Below are positions 49,101 through 57,700 of a DNA stretch of 64,000 bases, piece by piece. Made by a program: the position numbers and the translations under genes. Each line of letters opens with the position of its first letter. Positions within the stretch are counted from its first letter, which is position 1. The notes below the pieces were generated by a model, which made no database searches, was not told the DNA's origin, and worked only from the letters and a program-made list of their open reading frames with translations. This DNA comes from Lingula anatina (taxonomy: Eukaryota > Brachiopoda > Lingulata > Lingulida > Lingulidae): positions 193,381 to 257,380 of the forward strand of contig NW_019775069.1 in NCBI RefSeq assembly GCF_001039355.2. Reading direction: 5' to 3'.

Positions 49101-50432
49101 TGTGATTCCTTCTTCAAGCTCAGGATAACTCTCCAAGGACTTACCTTAACACATAGGTGACTAGTAACATTTGGACCACTAGGAATGGATAGGCAAAGCT
49201 TTCCCTGAATACTTACCTTAACACATAGGTGACTAGTAACATTTGGACCACTAGGAATGGATAGGCAAAGCTTTCCCGGAGAACTTACCTTAACACATAG
49301 GTGACTAGTAACATTTGGACCACTAGGAATGGATAGGCAAAGCTTTCCCTGAGAGGAGGGGTCCACTGGACTCTGGTGCACTGAGAATATAATATAATAT
49401 ATGATTGTGTAGAGAACTATTTTCTTATAATTCATACATATTTTCCAATACATTGCATTCATATGCATTATTAGTTTATATTTATGCTCCATTCAATATA
49501 AACAAAAAACACATACTAATAAACAGTGATCTATGCTGCTATAGAGGGTTTCTAGTTTTAGGTTTAGTGTTTAACATCGTCATCTTTTTGCTGTATGATG
49601 TACAGTGTGTATGTCTTTAATATAATTTGTCACCAGATGTTTCTGGTTGGTAAGCTGCTATTATAAACATTTTGTATGTGGATAAAGGAATGGACAGGAT
49701 GAATTTTTTTTAGTTAAAGAGGGTAGAATTGTGGGAAAAAGAAAAATATATCAAAATTAAGAAATATTTACCTCTCCATGGTTGTAGAAGAAGCACAGTA
49801 CAGTGAGGATGCCCCCAAATATGCTGCCACTGAAGTATAATTAAAAAATATACAGATAACCAACAGGTGCTCCTTAAATGTCATGTTGAATGTGAAAGTT
49901 ATAACCTAATACAAAAGAACTTCACAGAAAACATTCTGCCTAAAACCTAACTAAGTTACAATAAACAATGTCAGAATTTGTTGTTTTTTTAAATAATAAT
50001 AATTTATTGAGATTAAAATTCTTACCTGAGAAAAGTTGCATAAAGAAATATCACCCCCATCATCAGTCCATTAAGAAAGAAAACTGAATCCACATAGAAA
50101 TAAGAAGGCTCACCAAGACCTAAACCAGAGAAAAGAAAAACCCACTTCATCTTCAGGAATTAAAGCAAAGCGAAAAGCAGAAACAAAATGAATTCTAATA
50201 AATAATCAATATCTTTGAACATAAAACAAGGCTACACTCAAGTATCATTAAAAAAACATAATATAACAAGAACCATAGATTTAAATAAAAATTAACACAA
50301 TCATTATGAATTACATTAAAATAATATTTTTACTTCTACTAGGCAAAATAATCCACTCTTTAGTCTTGACTTTTGACAGGAAACTTTTTTACCAGAGGAG
50401 GCCCAGTACTATTTTTTTTTACAAATGCAAAA

Positions 50433-50495
<63 letters not shown>

Positions 50496-52184
50496 ATTAA
50501 TAAATTAATTAATTTAAAAAAAACTTGCACAGCAAACCCTCAGTTATTTGCCCATCAGAACTTTCCCACAGGGCTAAAGAATCTACCGACCCAAAGCAAA
50601 AACAATGTCCAATAACTGAACAATTTTTTCAATTCACCAGTTTAGCTTCAGAAATAACTTCCCAGGCTGAATCAGACTCCAATGCCCAGTTCTTTACCTT
50701 CACAACTCTCCACTGGGGCCAGACCCTGTCCTCTGTTGACTGTCCAGCACTGCTTGGTAGGTTTGTTCATGGCATACATTACACTATCATATACTCTATA
50801 TGCTGCCCCTAGAACTACCTGTAAGGTAACAATACACAGATATTAAATATAGGATATGACAGACAATGTAGTGTTGCATATTTTTAATGCAGTCCTTAGA
50901 TCTACCAAGCATGGTTACAAAACACCAAGATAACTTAGATTAAATGTGACAACTTCAGTTATTTTAAGTAGCATATCCCCCACAATCTTTAATAAAAAAG
51001 CATAACAAGCAATAATAGACAATATCAACCAATTTTCTATCCCTGTGCTCTACATATTACAATAAAATTGACCTCGTCTACTATTTATATTTGTAAAATG
51101 CTCTATCCCAAGCATCACCACCACCACCATAGAAAAATGCCGTAACAGCCAGTGCTTACCTCTGGGTAGAGATTGAACCTTTTCAGTGTGTTAATTGTGG
51201 AAGAAGCAGCCAGTACTTACCTCTGAGTAGAGATTGAACTTTTTCAGTGTGTTAATAGTGGAAGAAAACTCTGTGTAACAGCCAGTACTTACCTCTGAGT
51301 AGAGATTGAACTTTTTCAGTGTGTTAATAGTGGAAGAAAACTCTGTGTAGCAGCCAGTACTTACCTCTGGGTAGAGATTGAACTTTTTCAGTGTGTTAAT
51401 AGTGGAAGAAAACTCTGTGTAACAGCCAGTACTTACCTCTGGGTAGAGATTGAACTTTTTCAGTGTGTTAATAGTGGAAGAAAACTCTGTGTAACAGCCA
51501 GTACTTACCTCTGGGTAGAGATTGAACCTTTTCAGTGTGTTAATAGTGGAAGAAAACTCTGTGTAACAGACAGTACTTACCTCTGGGTAGAGATTGAACC
51601 TCTTCAGTGTGTTAATTGTGGAAGGAAACTCTGTGATGTTGTCATTCATGATGGAGTAGACACCCCTGGTGAAACTAGGAGCATCTATGATGATCTTGAA
51701 GTAGGAGTAGTACAAGCCCTGGAAAGACATGACAGGGATGAAAAATATCAAAATGAATGTTTTGATTATCACAGTTGCTTTAAGAAATTCATTTATATAA
51801 AAATATAAGGGAACAGTACTATAAGCCAAATGTGACAATACCAAACAATTTATTATGTATTATAATTAAAGCAATATATATTATAATTAAAGCAGACCCA
51901 TTATGTTCCACATAAAAAGGCAAAATTCCTCTACTCCTGAATGGTAACAGTAAATATATTTAAAATATTGTATATTAAGTCTATAATTACATTTATTATA
52001 TCTATTCATATATAAGGAGACTGACCATTTCCGTCCTGAAGGCCAGCTCTCTCTCCAGCGTGGACAAGTGGGAGAAGTGGCGGTCACTCTCAAACATTTT
52101 GGAGATATGGGCTCTGTCAACATAAAGTTATCATCTGTTTAATACACCTGCTATCATATGAAATTGTGTTAAAAGTTCATCATC

Positions 52185-52227
<43 letters not shown>

Positions 52228-54314
52228 TTTATAATATTTCATTAAGAATATCTCAACCCAAAGATTGGAATTTTACAACATTGTGATGAAAGGACGTATA
52301 AATCATTTTAAATGCTAAGCAATTTCAATAAAAACAACAGCTGTTCATTTAAAAATAAAATGCTAGAACATAAAACAATCCGTGTCCTTTTTTTTCTTTA
52401 ATTAATATGTTTGTTTGTTCATGTGTCAAATCAATGCAGAGACTGTGGAGCAGATTGCTATCAAACTCCTGCTTTACTAAATATAATAAGGTTCCAAGCT
52501 GCACACAGGTATGATATATGGATATTGATTCATTTTACTCTCTGCAATTTTCTATTAATAGCAAGGCAAAAGCAATTTGTTTTCCAGGTTGATTAAGAAG
52601 TCTCATTATTCACCTGGCATCAATATAATTACCCACATCTAGGGAAAGTATATGGCCACTTGTCAATCCATTTAATTTCAAATACTGGCTGATAAGCTAA
52701 AGTAGACAGCATATTAGTAGGAGTTTTCAATTTTTATAAATGTCCTAGTGTGCTATGCTCTACCAATTACTATGAAAATAGGGACCAAGCTTCCTTTTCT
52801 GCCACTAAATCTCTTTCTTATAATTCATTCCCCTTGTTAGAAAATATATCCTGCAGAATCATATCTGACAATGCAGCATATTTCAGAACAAACACCTGTA
52901 GTTTACACCTGTAATAGCCGAGTTCTTTCCAAATCAGGGCAAATTTATATTGAGTATTTGATCATAGATACTAGAAAAGGAATGTTTGCATAAAAGACCT
53001 AAGTTAAAAAATTCTCAAGATAAAATCTCGGGAGTATTACAGCATCAAACCACAAGGGTCATTAAAGGTGTCCTTAGTTATAATTAACATTAGTACAATG
53101 GAAAGGAAATTGCAATTTGAAAGATAGATAATGATAATCACTTCATCTACAGCCATTCTTCATAAATTATGCATAAAGCAAATTCAGATGAGTGTACCTG
53201 AAGAAAAAGAGGTATCAAACATCTGCTTTGGAAACTACAAAACTGTTTTTCTGGTATGAAGATTTGAATGTATATTCAACTATCTTCTTCTGTGGATTTA
53301 TCAATGGTTTAACATAATGTCAATTTTTTTCTTTTTCACACTGCATCTTTTAGATTTATATCATCTGTTGAATTCATATCAGACAGAAAAAAGGCTAAAC
53401 GTGATCCCCTTTCAAAATGCAGTAAAATATTAGATAACTATAAAAAATCTTCTTTTGCATACTATGAACATGTGCCTCAGCATCGACCATATATCAGTAA
53501 CAGTAACATCATGAACATTGCAAAATCAGGGCGCAAAATCAGCACTTACCTTTTATTTGTCAAATATAACTTTTTTCTTTTCTTTTTTAAGAACTGTTGC
53601 TAAGCATTATGCAATAGCAATAACAGCAGTAATAATAATGATTGTTAAAGGAAGCAGGGCCTGTCTGCATGACATACAACAATTAATATGGCACTGCCAC
53701 AGTTACTTACCCATGAAGATAAGACACCAACAGTGCTGCAAAGGAAGTGATAAAAGATAATGTTATAGAATGTCATATTTTCAACAACAAAAAGTCAAGA
53801 AAAATACTATTAATTGAAAATGAATATTTTTTATACCTGGTTGTCTAGTCTAAGGCGTTGACCTTATATGGTTTTACCGTACGACATGAATCATTAATTT
53901 ATCAAAATTTGATGGCGTGCAACTGATATTTGCACGACATCATTGACATGAAATGTACACGAATTAGGAGGAACTGTTTATTTCGATGAATCTTAACTTT
54001 TTATTCATCAAGAAAACCAAAACAGAAATGTAACCACTAAAGAAGAATAACTGTCCATTTATCAAAACTTCCCATCTGAGGCCTATTTATTACGTGTCAC
54101 TCGCCGGCCGGCCGGTCCCCTTACCTAGCCCAATCACCGAAGCAAGATATCCTTTGCTAAACTGCTTTAAATCTCCTACAACAGTTCCTTCCACGGCGTT
54201 GTCTCGTTTTTCTTTTCTTCTAGGAAATTTTTGTTTCAGTTTGGTTGACGTTCCTTTTTCGTTCGTGCGTTCATTTTGTCCTGTTTGATTTTGGTGCTTT
54301 TTCCGAGCCGCCAT
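40821..54314 (-). CDS. DPY19L1: DPY19-like C-mannosyltransferase
   Basis: Twenty-one exons, 736 residues, all phases consistent: 54314-54125, 53735-53711 (25 bases), 52113-52026, 51718-51581, 50818-50698, 50119-50026, 49829-49772, 49380-49289, 48400-48328 (repeated at 48659-48587), 48054-47950, 47619-47533, 46985-46929, 46625-46545, 46283-46182, 45871-45800, 45274-45125, 43060-42941, 42591-42417, 42007-41908, 41549-41424, 40977-40821. DPY19 enzymes attach mannose to the first Trp of WxxW motifs in thrombospondin repeats in the ER lumen, using dolichol-phosphate mannose. Seen here: the first-loop signature [20 protein letters not shown] with the conserved Glu (residue about 100), [11 protein letters not shown], many membrane segments, and the lumenal C-terminal domain. 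An acidic Glu-rich stretch sits in the 45125-45274 exon. Closest by eye to DPY19L1/L2. Four exons have duplicated 3' ends in their introns. Confidence 0.95.
41317..41407. repeat. (CT)n/(CA)n microsatellite
   Basis: Allelic to 38125-38221; shorter CT/CA interruptions. It lies 16 bases beyond the donor-side end of the penultimate DPY19L exon. Confidence 0.95.
41728..41900. repeat. Intronic minisatellite, three degenerate units
   Basis: Units of about 55-80 bases share GGTGTCACCATGTGG and a TTTTAGAAATAAGGCAGT-type end. The last unit abuts the donor of the 42007-41908 exon. Confidence 0.7.
42279..42333. mobile_element. Fragment of the Tc1/mariner-like element end
   Basis: About 50 bases including TATGGACCACCATGTA match the right end of the element at 16328-16878. 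No partner end was found nearby. Confidence 0.65.
42791..42925. repeat. (GT)n-rich tract
   Basis: Several interrupted GT runs with GC-containing variants (GTGCGTGCA, CACGCGCGCG) around the decoy donor. Confidence 0.85.
42821..42850 (-). repeat. Decoy copy of a DPY19L exon end and donor (exon 43060-42941)
   Basis: TCCTACCTGTCTAGAAGCCA and following bases repeat the real exon end at 42935-42960, 114 bases deeper in the intron, separated by GT-rich DNA. Confidence 0.75.
43793..44770 (+). pseudogene. BEL/Pao-type gag-like remnant, interrupted by a MITE
   Basis: From an ATG at 43793 a frame reads [20 protein letters not shown] and then [20 protein letters not shown] before it breaks. After the inserted element, a second coding-like part (about 44485-44700) is rich in Lys/Glu/Leu ([20 protein letters not shown]) and resembles the coiled-coil part of BEL/Pao Gag polyproteins. 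Several frame breaks are present. No pol follows. Assignment rests on general resemblance. Confidence 0.45.
44081..44378. mobile_element. MITE nested in the gag-like remnant
   Basis: Inverted ends of about 33 bases, beginning GTGGGCT and containing GGTCTTAAAGTGCAATTTAA and its complement, bound about 298 bases without coding potential. The gag-like reading resumes on the far side, so the insertion is younger than the retroelement. Confidence 0.8.
45739..45765 (-). repeat. Possible decoy copy of a DPY19L exon end and donor (exon 45871-45800)
   Basis: ACTTACAATGACAGTTGCTC resembles the real exon end at 45794-45814 (ACTTACAATAACAGTTGCCC), 55 bases away. The match is short, about 20 bases. Confidence 0.55.
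45969..46125. repeat. (CT)n, (CA)n and (GT)n runs
   Basis: CT run 45972-46008, a short CA run, then a GT run 46086-46125, in the intron before the 46283-46182 exon. Confidence 0.9.
48250..48509. repeat. Duplicated block, copy A (mate 48511-48768)
   Basis: A 73-base DPY19L exon with flanks, starting with a long A-run, is repeated after the N at 48510. Apart from a few bases at the A-run the two are identical by eye. An exon used twice would add 73 bases and break the frame, so only one copy can be real. Confidence 0.9.
48511..48768. repeat. Duplicated block, copy B (mate 48250-48509)
   Basis: Second copy of the 73-base exon (48587-48659) and flanks; continues into unique intron after 48768. 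Confidence 0.9.
49139..49380 (-). repeat. 72-bp exon-end minisatellite at DPY19L exon 49380-49289
   Basis: Three near-identical 72-base units, each ending in the exon's 3' sequence and a GTAAGT donor. The donor-bounded exon edges lie at 49289, 49217 and 49145. Reading through the first donor gives an immediate in-frame TAA, so use of an inner donor would truncate the protein. Confidence 0.9.
50429..50497. repeat. (AAAT)n microsatellite
   Basis: About 17 uninterrupted AAAT units in a DPY19L intron, then AT-rich decay. Confidence 0.95.
51154..51640 (-). repeat. 72-bp exon-end minisatellite at DPY19L exon 51718-51581
   Basis: The last 50 or so bases of the exon plus its donor and 22 intron bases repeat seven times in all. 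Donor-bounded edges lie at 51581, 51509, 51437, 51365, 51293 and 51221 (exact 72-base steps), then 51160 (61-base step). Each unit keeps a consensus GTAAGT except the last (GTAAGC). The coding frame stays open through all units. Confidence 0.95.
52114..53710. other. 1.6 kb DPY19L intron, nothing recognised
   Basis: AT-rich, with one (AAT)n run; no open frame with domain support and no element with visible ends. Confidence 0.6.
52185..52224. repeat. (AAT)n microsatellite
   Basis: About 13 AAT units in the intron between the 52113-52026 exon and the 25-base exon. Confidence 0.95.
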
Positions 54315-54708
54315 GTTGCTTGTTATGATAACTTCGGGAGTTTCCGTAATAAATAACTTTTTTTTCCGTTAAAATGTCATAGTCAATAAAAGGGTTCAAT
54401 ATTTTAAGGATTTAAATACTACTGCATAGGATATCTGCCGCACTATCTACATTTTATTTTATGAGTATATTTGAAAAACCCACTCAAAGAGTCGTCGGAT
54501 AAAATAGGTCACGACAACTTCCATATTTGGCATTTGACCCAATTGCCATTAGCAACACCTATAGTTTACGCATGGCGAACAGGTGCGCTGTAAGAAGACA
54601 CTCGCATTAGACTGTTATTACACGGTATTCTCTTTCAGAGGTTCGAGGACACTGGTGGCTAAAGGATCAAGACATTGTTCTTAGTACTTTGAGAGAAGAA
54701 ATTCGAAG
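54315..54708. promoter_or_regulatory. Divergent promoter of DPY19L and the ciliary-protein gene, with RFX X-box
   Basis: The start codons are 394 bases apart in opposite directions. ATTGCCATTAGCAAC at 54542-54556 fits the X-box consensus RYYNYY-N(1-3)-RRNRAC at every position. X-boxes bound by RFX factors are the classic switch of ciliary genes. The site is about 150 bases upstream of the plus-strand ATG, which supports a ciliary or sperm role for that gene. Confidence 0.65.
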
Positions 54709-57700
54709 ATGACGCAGGTTATCGCGCCTATGACGGTGTTGTCGGACTCGACATTCAGAACGCGACCACACTTCAACACATATTTGTACAGCGATGCCAA
54801 CGCTGGGCCTAACTCTGTACGCCAAATTGAAGAGAGAAGAAAAATTAGACAAACTAAATTCCCCTCTGTGGTCGGCAGGAATGACGTGGATTCATTCAAG
54901 GAGCTTCCCCACATGGGCGCTTCAGGTTTTAAGAAGTGGAACGACGAAGGGGACCACAGACCCGAAGCGCCCTTTCGCCTCTTTGACAACATCGTCGATC
55001 CCGTGTCTGGGTTTGTTTCTGTTGGAGGGGATGTGGACAGGACCACGGGCAGACATAAGATACCACAGCTCGGTGGCTTAGAACTCACACCACAAACTAT
55101 GGTCCCCCAGTTTGTGAATTCTGTCCGTGCGAACTGCCCCACCGCCCCCTTGGAAACGAGGAGGCTGACGCAGAGTGATCCTGGACCCCCTTCAGCGTGG
55201 AACAGTAGGAAACTGATAGATGACTCCATTAAGTCCCACCTAGGAGGTATGTACGGTAGCTTGCACATAAATTTTGTTCTTGAAAATGACAGCCATTCTT
55301 AATTCAGTATTAAATTGATGGTCAGAAAGTTAATATGCCAATCAGTCCTTTCCCATTTTAGTCAGGACACATGAAATTTGTTTTTTTTATATTTGAAAAT
55401 AATATTTGTGTGAAGCTGTTTGATTATTTTTTGTTTGACAGTTGTTTTCCACATTTCTTTCTATTGAATGTAGGGCCTATATGTAGATGATATTAATGTA
55501 TGTTATCAGATTGAAATACTTTCATTACAAATTAATATACTTACAAACATTCTACAGGTGTTGTATACTGAGTAGTTACTAGCAAATGAATTAAGATGCC
55601 TCTTACTATCACAATTTTTAGTCAGGATTTTGTCAGTGTCTGTCATTGTCATAAATTATTGATAATGTTAGACAGCTCTTAGAAATGAGTCCCATGATTG
55701 AATCAAACATTTCACTTTCCTGCTGTGCTTTACTGCAGTACATTAGATATCGAGCTGTTTGGAACAATACAACAGAACAAAACACTCCATTGATCGGTCA
55801 TGTTTACATTAGTCATAGAGACTTCAGTTGGTAGCTTTCAGTTTGTGCACAGGCAACAGGAGTTGCATGAAGAATTGTTCTATGACAATACAGTTTGTTT
55901 CTTGTTATGTGAAGCAGAGTTCAGTTAGTGAAGCCAGACATCTGGGGGTTAGGGCATGGTTTTGATTAGTGGTGTGGTAACTTTTGTCGTGATTTTTGTA
56001 TGGAATTTTAATTTGTATAACTACTGTGCTGTATAATTACTGCATACACCTGAAAACAGATATGTTTAAGAAGGGTATTATTGAAGAAACACTTTCAGAA
56101 TTATTTCTTAAAATTGATTTTTTATTCTTTAGGCTGGACAAGTAATAGAGACACAAGAGAAAATGCTGATGGCAAAGTAGAAGGAACAATTGTAAGGGAA
56201 CTTTTATTCTTGTCTCATATTTGATATTTCATTTTAAATTTATCAATTTATTTATTTATTTATTTATTTATTAGTTCAAAATAATCAACTTTGAATAGCT
56301 ATGTCTTGCACAGAAAGGCAAAACATAGTTATATCCAAATTTTTAGTAAAAGAGATTTGAAAAAGCAAAAAGCTTTACAAGAATCAATAATTCTCATTAT
56401 AACTTTGTTTTATTAGTGATTGATTTTGACACAAACATAACTTGTAATCTATTTATTTTTTTCAGAGTCAATGGATGAATTACTCTTGTTTTCGTCCAGA
56501 GAAAAATTTGCGAGATAAATTAGCTTTAAAGTATATGTTCACGTCATCAACAGAAAGGTAAGATATTCCCTTCTTTTTCTCATACTACATAGTCTACTCA
56601 TTGACACAAGACAGATCATCTGAATCGTTGGAATAAAACATGGGACAGAAAATAATTTTTTTGGATTTTCTTACTTTGTGCATTTAAAACCCTTGTTTAG
56701 AAAAGGGTTCATTTAGGCAATACCCCAATACCTGTCAGCTCCACCCTTAATTCCAATCCTTTTTAATAATTCTTGCTTGTCTAGTTGGAAATACAATAGT
56801 AGATAAGATAACAGCTCAATTCATTGCCATGTTTCATATTACAGAGGTTATGGTGATGTACCTTGGGACACAATACTTCCTCCAAAACAGAACGCTGCCA
56901 CGAAGACGCATGAAGAGCGCCCAGACATGATCTCACAGAAATGGACGATAAAAAGATACGACCCCGCAGCTGAGGAGTGGCAGGTATATCTATAGTGATG
57001 GGAATTGCCTGTTATTGGCACATGCATTCAGCTTTGTATTTTCACAAATATATGCATGCAGGCAGACATACCAGTACACATGCACATATGCATACACTGT
57101 CATTGTGTGGCCATGTATATTGTGTTCAAAGGACACATTTCAACAATATTGTATGAAGAGCAAAACTCTATATATTATATTTATATTGGGTTGAGCAGAC
57201 AACTGGTATATAAGTACAAAAATCTTGTATTTGTTAAGTTGACACCTAAGCTGGTTGCTGATACACGCATCAGGAGTCTGTGTCGCAGCCAACTACGGTA
57301 TCTGCCAAAACATGCACAATCAACACTGACAGTTATTTATGAAATGCTTATATTAGTTATATACATTTTTGCTTAGAGGTTGGTATTGTACTTAGAGGGC
57401 AAATGTCAATATATACTCATACAAGTATATTGTTATTGAGAGGGCAGTTGTTAATACTAATATATTCTATTACAGGCTGTTGGTCGATCTTGGGACTGGT
57501 TCCAGACCAGGAAGTCCCAATGGTATCATGGACCTAATGGAGTAGTTTTGTAAGTAGAAAAGGGCAACTTGGCAGTAGAAAGTCTAAGAAGCATCATTTG
57601 TGGATTTAGGGGGGTGTCAGGGGGGTCTTGACCCCCTTCCATTTCTGAAAATCCAATGGTCCCTCTTGAAATTAGAATTTTGACTAGCTGAATCATAGTT

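Noticed and set aside
49070-49492. 140-codon minus-strand frame with three repeats
   Set aside because: Out-of-frame reading of the exon-end array; the true DPY19L frame hits a stop after the donor.
51160-51630. Regular direct repeats resembling a CRISPR array
   Set aside because: Units are contiguous without unique spacers, contain exon sequence and lie in an animal gene.
51191-51844. 217-codon minus-strand frame with six near-identical repeats
   Set aside because: It is the read-through of a DPY19L exon into its duplicated exon ends; no separate gene.
54681-55268. 195-codon minus-strand frame
   Set aside because: Antisense of the first exon of the SPMIP7-like gene, whose sense frame joins eight further exons in phase.
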